From Selenomonas sputigena_A (GTDB lineage Bacteria > Bacillota > Negativicutes > Selenomonadales > Selenomonadaceae): 64,000 nt of DNA. Positions 30,955 through 39,671 of the stretch are shown here, piece after piece (within the stretch, counting starts at the first letter, position 1; each line of letters starts with the position of its first letter). The translations under genes were made by a program, and so were the position numbers. The notes under the pieces are model-generated. The model was not told the origin of the DNA, did not search any database, and saw nothing but the letters and a program-made list of their open reading frames with translations. The stretch covers positions 1 through 64,000 of the forward strand of contig NZ_CP194411.1 in NCBI RefSeq assembly GCF_051603425.1, in the 5' to 3' direction.

Positions 30955-32778
30955 CTATTCTTCTCCTGCCAGCATCTTTTCCTGTGCAAGGAAGAAATTC
31001 TTCACGGCCTCGGCCGCAGGCCCCGTCATGCCGTCGACAGCGGCCAGCTCTTCCACGCTCGCCGCCTTGATCTTCGCAATCGTGCCGAAATGTCCCCAGA
31101 GCGCCTTGCGCCTCTTCGGGCCGATGCCCGCGATATGATCGAGTACGGAAACGAGATTGCGTTTGCCACGCAGTTTGCGGTGGTAAGTGATGGCAAAGCG
31201 ATGCGCCTCATCGCGGATGCGCTCGACGAGATAGAGCGCCTGGCTGCGGCGCGGCAAGATCACGGGATCGGAACTGCCCTCCGTAAAGATGTATTCAAAC
31301 TGCTTCGCCAGTCCCACGACAGGCACATCGAGATGTCCTGCGCCGCGAATGATTTCCAAAGCCGATGAGAGCTGCCCCTTGCCGCCGTCGATGATGATGA
31401 GGTCGGGCAGCTCGTCCTCGGCGAGTTTGCCGTAACGCCTCTCGGTAACTTCGCGCATGGAGAGGAAGTCGTCGGGCTTTCCTTCGGCACTTCGAATCTT
31501 GAAGCGCCGATAGTCCGATTTCTTCGGCAAACCGCCTTCAAAGACGACCATCGAGGCCACGGTTTCCGAACCCTGGTTGTGTGAGATGTCGAAGCATTCC
31601 ATGCGCATCGGCTCTTCCTTGAGGCCGAGGTAGCGCCCCAGTTCCCTTACCGCCCCAAGCGTCTGGTCGTTCGCCTGCTCGATGCGCGCCGCCTCGTCCG
31701 CCAGGAACTTCTCGGCATTGCCGCGCGCCATCTCGACCACGTCGTGCTTTGTGCCGCGCTGCGGCACGGCGAGCACAACTTTCGCGCCCTTGCGCTCGGC
31801 AAGCCAATTCTCCAAAAGCTCCGTTTCCCCGATGGAAAAGGGCAGCAGGATCTCGCGCGGCAAGAAGGCCGCTCGGTGGTAGTATTGCTTCAAAAATGCC
31901 GAAAGCAACGCCTCGTCGGTTTCCTCCTCGCTGCCCGAGAGCAGGAAATGTTCGCGCCCGACCATCTTGCCCGCACGGATGAGAAAAACCATGACGACGG
32001 CGCCGATGCCGGAACGCGCCATGCCGATGGCGTCCTGGTCGCCCGAGCCCGTCACGATGTTCTGCTTCTCCGCCACCTTGCGCACGGCAGCAAGCTGATC
32101 GCGGATGCGCGCCGCACGCTCGAAGTCGTAGTTGTCCGCCGCCTCTGCCATGCGGCGCGTCAGCTCCTTCTCCACAAGCTCCGTCCGTCCTTCGAGGAAC
32201 AGACAGACCTCGCGGATCATCGCGTCATACTCCTCCTTGTCCACCGGCTTGCAGCACGGTGCAAGGCAGCGCTTGATATGGTGCTCGAGGCAGGGACGTT
32301 CGACCTTCATATTTTTGCAGGTGCGCAGCGGAAAGAGCCGCCGCAGGAGCTTCACGCTCTCATGCATTGCCCCTGCCGACGTATAGGGGCCGAAGTAGCG
32401 TGAACCGTCCTTCGTGATGCGCCGCGTGACCATGACGCGCGGATACTCATCTGCCAGCGTTACCTTGAGATAAGGATAGCTCTTGTCGTCCTTGAGGCTG
32501 ATATTGTAGCGCGGCCGATGCTTCTTGATGAGATTGCACTCAAGGATCAGCGCCTCCACTTCCGAATGGGTAAGGATTGTTTCAAAGTCGGCAATTTTCG
32601 TCACCATCGCGCGCACTTTCGGCGCTTGATGCTTGCCGCTCTGGAAATACTGCCGCACGCGGTTCTTCAGCACGACCGCCTTGCCGACGTAAATAATGCG
32701 CCCTTTTGCATCCTTCATGATATAGACGCCCGGCGAATCCGGCAGCAGCTTGAGCTTCTCCGCCACAATTTCCGTCAT
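30955..32778 (-). CDS. uvrC: UvrABC excinuclease subunit C
   Basis: A 607-residue nuclease that makes both cuts in nucleotide excision repair. It has an N-terminal GIY-YIG domain (PGVYIMKD...IIYVGKA), a UVR domain for UvrB (about 200-235), an RNase H-like nuclease region (MECFDISHNQG) and a C-terminal double helix-hairpin-helix. The ATG at 32778 is preceded by GAGGTGAGAAA. uvrA and uvrB lie together about 4 kb further on, so all three repair subunits are within this window but in two units. Confidence 0.96.
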   Translation of the reverse strand: MTEIVAEKLKLLPDSPGVYIMKDAKGRIIYVGKAVVLKNRVRQYFQSGKHQAPKVRAMVTKIADFETILTHSEVEALILECNLIKKHRPRYNISLKDDKSYPYLKVTLADEYPRVMVTRRITKDGSRYFGPYTSAGAMHESVKLLRRLFPLRTCKNMKVERPCLEHHIKRCLAPCCKPVDKEEYDAMIREVCLFLEGRTELVEKELTRRMAEAADNYDFERAARIRDQLAAVRKVAEKQNIVTGSGDQDAIGMARSGIGAVVMVFLIRAGKMVGREHFLLSGSEEETDEALLSAFLKQYYHRAAFLPREILLPFSIGETELLENWLAERKGAKVVLAVPQRGTKHDVVEMARGNAEKFLADEAARIEQANDQTLGAVRELGRYLGLKEEPMRMECFDISHNQGSETVASMVVFEGGLPKKSDYRRFKIRSAEGKPDDFLSMREVTERRYGKLAEDELPDLIIIDGGKGQLSSALEIIRGAGHLDVPVVGLAKQFEYIFTEGSSDPVILPRRSQALYLVERIRDEAHRFAITYHRKLRGKRNLVSVLDHIAGIGPKRRKALWGHFGTIAKIKAASVEELAAVDGMTGPAAEAVKNFFLAQEKMLAGEE

Positions 32779-32865
32779 TTTCTCACCTCGCTTTCCTTTG
32801 CACATATTTTAGCAGAAATATCTCGGAAGTGTATATAGAATTTTATTAGCCTATGCTTCCCCCTC

Positions 32866-32894
32866 TTGTCTTATTACGCAATATTGTGTAATAT
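32866..32894 (+). promoter_or_regulatory. hicAB promoter with overlapping palindrome
   Basis: TTGTCT (32866-32871) and TAATAT (32889-32894) are 17 bases apart. The whole spacer is taken up by a 22-base near-perfect palindrome (32872-32893, centred on CGCAAT/ATTGTG, one mismatched pair). This is a likely operator for the HicB antitoxin, which normally represses its own operon. Confidence 0.72.
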
Positions 32895-32916
32895 AAAATT
32901 GTGAGGAGGAACCTCG

Positions 32917-33102
32917 ATGAAAATATCCGAGCTCGTCAAAATTCTAAAAAAACATGGCTGCTACAGAAAACGGAGCGGCGGCAGGCACGATATTTGGTAC
33001 AGTCCCCATACCAACAAACTTTTTCAAATTCCTCGCCACGGCAGTCAAGATACCGGCACGGGACTTGTCAACAGCATTTTTAAACAAGCGGGCATTAAAT
33101 AA
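32917..33102 (+). CDS. hicA: HicA family mRNA interferase toxin
   Basis: A 61-residue protein with the double-stranded RNA-binding-like fold of HicA toxins. SGGRHDIWYS carries the catalytic histidine, and the C-terminal PRHGSQDTGTGLVNSIFKQA is typical. HicA cleaves mRNAs when not bound by HicB. GAGGAGGA precedes the ATG. It appears intact and is followed 45 bases later by hicB, in the usual toxin-first order. Confidence 0.93.
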   Translation: MKISELVKILKKHGCYRKRSGGRHDIWYSPHTNKLFQIPRHGSQDTGTGLVNSIFKQAGIK

Positions 33103-33147
33103 TCGCAATGGCCTTACAGCTATTGCAGACAGAAAGGAGCTTCTTTC

Positions 33148-33549
33148 ATGAAATACGTTTATCCCGCACTTTTTCATCTTGAAGATGATGGCATCTTTTT
33201 CATCTCTTTTCCCGATCTCGACGGTTGTTTCACGCAGGGAACTTCCATTGCCGAAGGAATGGCCATGGCGGCTGATGCTTTAAATCTCATGCTTTGGCAT
33301 ATGGAAGAAGAGCACCTGACCATCCCTGAACCATCTTCTTTGCAAGACCTCAAAACAGAAAACGACGACTTCGCAACGCTCATCTGTGCCGACACGCTCA
33401 CCTACCGTAAGCAGCACGACACAAAAGCCGTGCGAAAGAATCTGTCCATTCCGCGCTGGCTCGACACACTTGCCTCTGAGCGCAATGTCAATTTCTCCAA
33501 CATCCTGCAAAACGCTTTAATGCATGAGCTTGGCCTGGACAAGACCTGA
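33148..33549 (+). CDS. hicB: HicB family antitoxin
   Basis: A 133-residue antitoxin with an N-terminal partially degraded RNase H-like HicB domain (YPALFHLEDDGIFFISFPDL and GCFTQGTSIAEGMAMAADAL) and a C-terminal ribbon-helix-helix-like DNA-binding part (SIPRWLDTLASERNVNFSNI). The latter could bind the palindrome in the hicA promoter. GAAAGGAG precedes the ATG. Confidence 0.93.
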   Translation: MKYVYPALFHLEDDGIFFISFPDLDGCFTQGTSIAEGMAMAADALNLMLWHMEEEHLTIPEPSSLQDLKTENDDFATLICADTLTYRKQHDTKAVRKNLSIPRWLDTLASERNVNFSNILQNALMHELGLDKT

Positions 33550-33628
33550 CGCCCAAAATTTTCTATCCTCTTGAACATTCACAATTTACCGCAACAATAT
33601 ACAATATGAAAAATACCGATATTCTCGA

Positions 33629-33657
33629 TTGAAAAAGCTTTTCCTGCGTGCTAGAAT
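33629..33657 (+). promoter_or_regulatory. Promoter of accC with downstream direct repeat
   Basis: TTGAAA (33629-33634) and TAGAAT (33652-33657) are 17 bases apart. Just downstream, TATCGTC occurs at 33682-33688 and again at 33702-33708, exactly 20 bases apart, which might be a regulator site in the 5' leader. Confidence 0.65.
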
Positions 33658-33746
33658 AAATCCATCGCGATAAATACAAGCTATCGTCAATAAACGGAAG
33701 TTATCGTCCTGAGATTCTGTCCACTATGCAAAAGGAGGCTGCACCT

Positions 33747-35153
33747 ATGTTCAAGAGAATCCTCATCGCCAACCGCGGCGAAATCGCCGTCCGGGTCATC
33801 CGCGCCTGTCAGGAGCTCGGCATCGAAGCCGTCGCCATCTACTCGGATGCCGATCAAAACGCCCTGCACGTCCAGCTTGCCGACCTCACCTACCGCGTCG
33901 GCCCCGCCGATGCCTCGGAAAGCTATCTCAACAAAGAGGCCGTTCTCGAGGCGGCGATCAAGACGAAGTCCGAAGCCATCCATCCGGGCTACGGCTTCCT
34001 CTCCGAAGACGCCGACTTCGCTGAGATGGTCACGAAGGCGGGCATCGTCTGGATCGGCCCCATGGCCGAGACGCTGCGCCTCGTCGGCGACAAGGATGCG
34101 GCACGCGCCGCCATGGCGCCGTCCGGCATACCGATGTCCAAGGGCAGCGCTCCGCTTGAAGACAATGAAATGGCCCTAAAGGCTGCCCAAGAGGTCGGCT
34201 ATCCCGTCATCTTGAAGCCCGTATCAGGCGGCGGCGGCAAAGGCATGTTTGTCGCACGCAATGAAGAGGATCTCCACAACATCCTGCAGCTCGTCGATCT
34301 CAAGAAGGTCGTCCATTACTTCGAGCATTACATCGAGCATTCGCGCCATATCGAAGCGCAGATTCTCGCTGACAATTATGGCACGGTGCTCTTCCTCGGC
34401 GAGCGCGAATGTTCGCTGCAGCGCCGCAACCAGAAGCTTCTTGAGGAATCGCCGTCCATCGCGCTGACCGAGGAGATGCGCCGCGAGATCGGACGCCTCG
34501 CCATCAAAGCGGCAAAAAGCGTCCACTACTCAAATGCCGGCACCGTTGAATTTTTACTCGATCTCGCCGACAACAAATTTTACTTCATGGAAATCAACCC
34601 GCGCGTCCAGGTCGAGCATGCCATAACCGAGGCGGTCACCGGCGTCGACATCGTGCGCCGCCAGATTCAGATCGCCGACGGCGAACCGCTGGGCCTCATG
34701 CAGAAAAACATCAAAATCCGCGGCCACGCCATCGAGTGCCGCATCAATGCCGAAGATCCCGACAACAATTTCCTGCCTTCTCCCGGCCTCATCACCTTCA
34801 TGCACGAACCAAGCGGTCCGCGCGTACGCTTCGACAGCGGCGTGACGACAGGGCTCACGATCGAGCCGTGGTACGACTCACTCATCGCCAAGGTCATCGT
34901 ACACGGCCGTACGCGCGGCGACGCCATCAAGATCATGGAGCGCGCCCTGAGCGAGTTCCGCATCGAGGGCGTCAAGACGACGATCGCCCTGCATCAGAAG
35001 ATCCTCGAAGACAACTACTTCCGCACGGGCAACATCGACACGCAGTTCATCAAACGCCGCATCACCTACTACGAGAACGAGCCGAAGAAGCTCAAGCTCA
35101 AAGACAAGCTCGACCTCGCCGCCTCCATCAACGCGAGCATGTATTACGCATAG
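33747..35153 (+). CDS. accC: Biotin carboxylase subunit (AccC type)
   Basis: A 468-residue ATP-grasp biotin carboxylase that carboxylates a biotin carrier protein with bicarbonate and ATP. The N-terminal FKRILIANRGEIAVRVIRAC, the glycine-rich KPVSGGGGKGMF loop, the FMEINPRVQVEHAITE segment and the RGHAIECRINAED motif are all intact. AAAGGAGG precedes the ATG at 33747. No carrier protein or carboxyltransferase gene is adjacent, so its partner complex (acetyl-CoA carboxylase or another biotin enzyme) cannot be read from context. Confidence 0.93.
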   Translation: MFKRILIANRGEIAVRVIRACQELGIEAVAIYSDADQNALHVQLADLTYRVGPADASESYLNKEAVLEAAIKTKSEAIHPGYGFLSEDADFAEMVTKAGIVWIGPMAETLRLVGDKDAARAAMAPSGIPMSKGSAPLEDNEMALKAAQEVGYPVILKPVSGGGGKGMFVARNEEDLHNILQLVDLKKVVHYFEHYIEHSRHIEAQILADNYGTVLFLGERECSLQRRNQKLLEESPSIALTEEMRREIGRLAIKAAKSVHYSNAGTVEFLLDLADNKFYFMEINPRVQVEHAITEAVTGVDIVRRQIQIADGEPLGLMQKNIKIRGHAIECRINAEDPDNNFLPSPGLITFMHEPSGPRVRFDSGVTTGLTIEPWYDSLIAKVIVHGRTRGDAIKIMERALSEFRIEGVKTTIALHQKILEDNYFRTGNIDTQFIKRRITYYENEPKKLKLKDKLDLAASINASMYYA

Positions 35154-35161
35154 ATTCACGC

Positions 35162-35196
35162 AAAAAAGCCGCCGGAAAATATTCCGGCGGCTTTTG
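35162..35196. terminator. Terminator accC / brnQ
   Basis: AAAAAGCCGCCGGAA and TTCCGGCGGCTTTT form a near-perfect hairpin right after accC. The A and T tails permit use on both strands, so it may also end brnQ transcription. Confidence 0.9.
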
Positions 35197-35205
35197 TTCA
35201 TATTT

Positions 35206-35310
35206 TGCATGAAACCCCAAAAGGCCAAGCCATAGGCGCAGACCGATTGGCTCGGTTTCTGCACGGGCGGCACATAATGTCCACAAAGTGGCCGTTTGTG
35301 CGTATAGTTT
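35206..35310 (-). repeat. Dispersed 105-nt repeat, copy A
   Basis: A single copy of a repeat also found in tandem at 55246-55455. It lies after the brnQ stop codon, in the same orientation relative to transcription as copies B and C. On the minus strand it begins with a hairpin near GCACAAACGG and can be read without stop as NYTHKRPLCGHYV...LAFWGFM. Identity to copy B is roughly 80 percent by eye. Confidence 0.85.
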
Positions 35311-35342
35311 ACCATAGATGCAGCGTCTTGTGCGCCACGAAA

Positions 35343-36677
35343 CTATGCTTCCTTCGCCGCAGGCTCCTTCTGCCCCAGCGAAACGAAGAAGCCGAGCACG
35401 GCGCCCAAGACAGCGGGGCAGACCCAGCCCATCATGACGCCGTAGAAGGGAACGTACTGCGTGAGCAGTCCGTAGAGGGCTGCCGGCCCCAAGCCTGCAG
35501 CATGCAGCGCATCGGTCAGAGAGAAAGCGAGCGTGAAGAGAACGGCGCCTTGATATATGCTGCTGCGCCAGCCGATGAAGCGGTCGAAAAGCGAGAGCAG
35601 GACAAAGACGATGACCAGCGGGTAGATCGCTACAAGGAACGGCACGGCAAGCGCGATGATCTGCGTAAGACCGATGTTCGATGCGCCGAAGCTGAAGAGG
35701 ATGGAGAAGAGCAGCAGTCGCTCATAGGAAATCTTCTTTTTGAAGAGCTTATGGAAGAACATCGCAGCACTCGAAGTGATACCGCAGCACGTCGTGATGC
35801 ACGCGAGGATGATGATCAGCGCGAGGAGCACGTTGCCCGCCGCGCCGAAGAACAGGCGCACGGCTCCGGCAAGGAGCTGTCCGCCGTTTTCCGAGTGGCC
35901 AAGAACCGTCACGCTCGTCGCCCCAAGATACGCCAAAGAGCCGTAAACGCACGCCATAAGGAATACGGTGATAATGCCCGCCGCAAGGCACGCCTTGCCG
36001 ATGGCATGCGTATCTGTCACGCCGCGATAGCGTACGGCGCCGACGACGAGCGCACCGATGGCGATGGTCGCGAGAAGATCCATTGTCTGGTAGCCGTCCT
36101 GAAAGCCCTGCGCGTACGGCGCGTCGACGTAGGGTCCCGTAGCTTCGAGCACATCGCCCAAAGGCGAGCCGAATGCGCGCAGGAAGAGGATCACGAGCAC
36201 GACGAGAAGCGCCGGCGTGAGCATCTTGCCCACTCGATCGATAAGCTTGTTCGGATTGAGCGACAAGTAATATGACGCACCAAAGAAAAACGCCGTATAG
36301 ATGAGCTGCGGAATCGTGACATCGTCCGTGTCGACGAAGGGACGAATCCCGATCTCGAAGGAGACTGCGCCCGTCCTGGGCATGGCAAACAAAGGGCCGA
36401 TGATGAGATATAGAATGATGAGAAGCGCCGTCGCAAACCAGGGGAACGTCCGCCTGCGCAGGAGCGGTACATATTCACCGCCTGCGAGCGCGATCGCCAT
36501 GATGCCGAGGAGCGGCAGTCCGACGCCCGTTGTCATGAAGCCCAGCATGGCGGGCAGCGTGTTCACACCCGCCGCCTGCCCCAGGGCGGGCGGAAAGATG
36601 AGATTTCCCGCCCCGAAAAAGACGGAGAACATCATGAAACCTAACGTAAGCAAATCCTTTTTCTTCAATCGATTCAT
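35343..36677 (-). CDS. brnQ: Branched-chain amino acid transporter BrnQ
   Basis: A 444-residue membrane protein with about twelve hydrophobic segments. The N-terminal FMMFSVFFGAGNLIFPPALG is the family signature of Na+- or H+-coupled Leu/Ile/Val importers (LIVCS family). The start codon overlaps the uvrA stop by 4 bases, so it is translated from the uvrA message, though the functions are unrelated. It ends before copy A of the dispersed repeat. Confidence 0.94.
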   Translation of the reverse strand: MNRLKKKDLLTLGFMMFSVFFGAGNLIFPPALGQAAGVNTLPAMLGFMTTGVGLPLLGIMAIALAGGEYVPLLRRRTFPWFATALLIILYLIIGPLFAMPRTGAVSFEIGIRPFVDTDDVTIPQLIYTAFFFGASYYLSLNPNKLIDRVGKMLTPALLVVLVILFLRAFGSPLGDVLEATGPYVDAPYAQGFQDGYQTMDLLATIAIGALVVGAVRYRGVTDTHAIGKACLAAGIITVFLMACVYGSLAYLGATSVTVLGHSENGGQLLAGAVRLFFGAAGNVLLALIIILACITTCCGITSSAAMFFHKLFKKKISYERLLLFSILFSFGASNIGLTQIIALAVPFLVAIYPLVIVFVLLSLFDRFIGWRSSIYQGAVLFTLAFSLTDALHAAGLGPAALYGLLTQYVPFYGVMMGWVCPAVLGAVLGFFVSLGQKEPAAKEA

Positions 36678-39514
36678 TTCACATTCCTCTCAAAATTCTC
36701 TTCCAACATGGGCTTCAAGAACTTGCCCGTATACGACGCTTTCACCTTCACAATCTCCTCGGGGCGGCCTTCCGCCACAATCGTGCCGCCGCCGCTGCCG
36801 CCTTCCGGACCGAGATCGATGATATGGTCGGCCGTCTTGATGACATCAAGATTGTGCTCGATGACGACGACCGTGTCGCCGCCGTCAACAAGGCGGTGCA
36901 GGATACCCAGAAGCTTCGCGATATCTGCCGTATGAAGTCCTGTCGTCGGCTCGTCCAGGATATAGAGCGTGCGCCCCGTGGAGCGGCGCGCCAGCTCCGT
37001 CGCAAGCTTCACGCGCTGCGCCTCACCGCCCGAGAGCGTCGTTGCGCTCTGTCCGAGCTTGATATAACCCAGACCGACATCCTGGATGACCTTGAGCTTC
37101 GTCTGGATGCGCGGAATATTCTTGAAGAATTCCACGGCCTCATCGACGACCATATCTAGAACGTCTGCAATGGTCTTTCCCTTGTAGCGCACCTCAAGCG
37201 TTTCGCGGTTGTAGCGCGCTCCCTTGCAGACTTCGCACGGCACATAGACGTCGGGCAAAAAGTGCATCTCGATCTTGATGATGCCGTCGCCGCGGCATGC
37301 CTCACAGCGCCCGCCCTTGACGTTGAAACTGAAACGCCCGGGCTTGTAGCCGCGCATCCTCGCTTCCGCCGTCTGGCTGAACAGCTGGCGAATGGCGTCG
37401 AACACGCCCGTGTACGTCGCGGGATTCGAGCGCGGCGTCCGCCCGATCGGCTGCTGGTCGATGTCTATGATCTTGTCGATATGCTCCAACCCGAGGATTT
37501 TCTTATGCTTTCCAGGCTTTCCCTTCGCGTGGTAAAGACGCGAGGCAATGCCCTTGTAAAGGATCTCGTTGACGAGCGTCGACTTGCCCGAGCCCGAGAC
37601 GCCCGTGACAAGAATGAGTTCCCCGAGAGGAAATTTCACGCGGATATTCTTGAGGTTATTCTCTGCCGCGCCGACGATCTCGACGACGTTGCCGTTGCCC
37701 GGCCGCCTGCGGCTCGGCACAGGGATGAACTTTCGGCGGGCGAGATACTGCCCTGTAACGGATTCGGGAACCTTCTTGATCTCCTCCGCCGTTCCCTCAG
37801 CCACGATGCGTCCGCCGTGTGCGCCCGCGCCTGGGCCGATGTCGATGATATGGTCTGCAGCGTACATCGTATCCTCGTCATGCTCCACGACAATGAGCGT
37901 ATTGCCGAGATCCCGAAGATGCTGCAGAGCCGACAGAAGTCGGTTGTTGTCGCGTTGATGCAGGCCGATGCTCGGTTCGTCGAGAATGTAGAGCACTCCC
38001 ATGAGCCCCGAGCCGATCTGTGTCGCAAGACGGATGCGCTGCGCCTCGCCGCCCGAAAGCGTTCCGGCCGCACGCGAAAGCGTCAGATACTCAAGGCCGA
38101 CATTCAGCAGGAAGCCCAGCCTGGCATGAATCTCTTTCAATATCTGCACGGCGATTTTCGCCTCGCGCTCCGTAAGGGAAAGCCCCGTAAAAAATTCATC
38201 GCACTCTTGGATCGTCAGCTGTGTGACCTCCGCGATGTTCCTGCCGCCAACCTTGACGGAGAGCACCTCCGGGCGAAGGCGTGCACCACGGCACGCAGGG
38301 CACGGCGTGATCGTCATGTAGTTCTCGTAATCCTCGCGCATCGCGTCCGTATCCGTCTCACGGTAGCGCCGCGCAAGCATCGGCATAACGCCATCGAAAG
38401 CCGAATGGTGCATCTTATATTCGCCGAACATATTCTCATAGCCGAATTCGAACTTCTCCTCGCCCGTACCGTAGAGAAGCAGTTCCTGCACCTTCTTTTC
38501 CACATCGCGAAAAGGCGTGTCGACCGTATAGCCGTAATGTTTCAGCACAGCTTCCATCTGGCAGTTGGCATATGTATTGAGATTCTTCGAGAGCGGTGCA
38601 AAGACGCCTTCGGCCAAGGAAAGGGACTCGTCAGGCAGCACAAGATCCAAATCGAACTCCATATTGCTGCCGAGGCCGCTGCAAGTCGGGCAGGCGCCAA
38701 AAGGACTGTTGAAAGAGAACATGCGCGGCGTGATTTCCGGCAGGCTGATGCCGCAGTCGATGCACGCGAAATTCTCGCTGAACATCAAAAGCTCACCGCC
38801 GACGATCTGCACATAGACGACGCCCTCGCCCATCTTCAGCGCCGTCTCAAGGGAATCTGCCAGACGCTGCTCGATGCCCTCGCGCACGACAAGGCGGTCG
38901 ACGACGACCTCGATCGTATGCTTCTTCGCTTTCTCCAGCTGGATATCTTCGCCAAGGTCGTAGACTTCCCCATCGATGCGTACGCGCACATATCCTTCAC
39001 GCCGGATATGGTCAAGAATCTTCTTGTGTTCCCCCTTCTTGCCCCGGACGACCTGCGCCATAACGAGGAGCTTCGTTCTCTCAGGAAGCTCCTCCAGCTT
39101 GTCAAGCATCTGATCGACCGTCTGCTGGGCAATGGGCTTGCCGCACTTAGGGCAGTGCGGTCGTCCGGCACGCGCAAACATGAGGCGCATGTAATCATAA
39201 ATCTCCGTCACCGTACCGACCGTCGAGCGCGGATTGCGGCTCGTCGTCTTCTGGTCTATAGAAATCGCCGGGGAAAGCCCTTCGATATTGTCCACATCAG
39301 GCTTGTCCATCTGCCCGAGAAACTGCCGCGCATAGGAAGAAAGCGACTCCACGTAGCGCCGCTGCCCTTCCGCATAGATCGTATCAAAAGCGAGCGAGGA
39401 TTTGCCCGACCCCGAAAGCCCCGTGACGACAACAAGCTTGTCGCGCGGGATATCTACATCGATATTCTTCAAATTATGGGCGCGTGCGCCCTGTATATGA
39501 ATGACATTCTCCAT
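36674..39514 (-). CDS. uvrA: UvrABC excinuclease subunit A
   Basis: A 946-residue damage-recognition ATPase of standard length. Two ABC modules have Walker A GLSGSGKSS and GVSGSGKST. Zinc-binding cysteines are seen in CPKCGKP, CIDCGIS...CPTCSG and CEACRGDG...CEVCKG, and the two ABC signatures are LSGGEAQRIRLA and LSGGEAQRVKLA. It forms UvrA2B and loads UvrB on damaged DNA. I chose the ATG at 39514, which has GGAGG upstream. It sits 157 bases downstream of uvrB. The 752-codon plus-strand frame opposite is a shadow. Confidence 0.97.
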   Translation of the reverse strand: MENVIHIQGARAHNLKNIDVDIPRDKLVVVTGLSGSGKSSLAFDTIYAEGQRRYVESLSSYARQFLGQMDKPDVDNIEGLSPAISIDQKTTSRNPRSTVGTVTEIYDYMRLMFARAGRPHCPKCGKPIAQQTVDQMLDKLEELPERTKLLVMAQVVRGKKGEHKKILDHIRREGYVRVRIDGEVYDLGEDIQLEKAKKHTIEVVVDRLVVREGIEQRLADSLETALKMGEGVVYVQIVGGELLMFSENFACIDCGISLPEITPRMFSFNSPFGACPTCSGLGSNMEFDLDLVLPDESLSLAEGVFAPLSKNLNTYANCQMEAVLKHYGYTVDTPFRDVEKKVQELLLYGTGEEKFEFGYENMFGEYKMHHSAFDGVMPMLARRYRETDTDAMREDYENYMTITPCPACRGARLRPEVLSVKVGGRNIAEVTQLTIQECDEFFTGLSLTEREAKIAVQILKEIHARLGFLLNVGLEYLTLSRAAGTLSGGEAQRIRLATQIGSGLMGVLYILDEPSIGLHQRDNNRLLSALQHLRDLGNTLIVVEHDEDTMYAADHIIDIGPGAGAHGGRIVAEGTAEEIKKVPESVTGQYLARRKFIPVPSRRRPGNGNVVEIVGAAENNLKNIRVKFPLGELILVTGVSGSGKSTLVNEILYKGIASRLYHAKGKPGKHKKILGLEHIDKIIDIDQQPIGRTPRSNPATYTGVFDAIRQLFSQTAEARMRGYKPGRFSFNVKGGRCEACRGDGIIKIEMHFLPDVYVPCEVCKGARYNRETLEVRYKGKTIADVLDMVVDEAVEFFKNIPRIQTKLKVIQDVGLGYIKLGQSATTLSGGEAQRVKLATELARRSTGRTLYILDEPTTGLHTADIAKLLGILHRLVDGGDTVVVIEHNLDVIKTADHIIDLGPEGGSGGGTIVAEGRPEEIVKVKASYTGKFLKPMLEENFERNVK

Positions 39515-39615
39515 AAATAACGTTCCTCCAACTTCTTGCGTTCCCACCTATTATATAGGAAAGACCGGAGAAGTTGAAGCCTTTTTATGAAACAAAGCCG
39601 GTTTATCCTTGCGCA

Positions 39616-39652
39616 GAAAAGCTCCCAGCCAAAGAATCCGGCCGGGAGCTGC
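39616..39652 (-). terminator. Hairpin after uvrB
   Basis: AGCTCCC and GGGAGCT with an inner GGCC-rich part, followed on the minus strand by CTTTTCT. It lies just past the uvrB stop and may partly terminate before uvrA. Confidence 0.7.
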
Positions 39653-39671
39653 AAAATCATAAGCGAATGGG

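Noticed and set aside
37262..39520. A 752-codon plus-strand open frame
   Set aside because: It is the antisense shadow of uvrA, with no ribosome binding site and biased composition.
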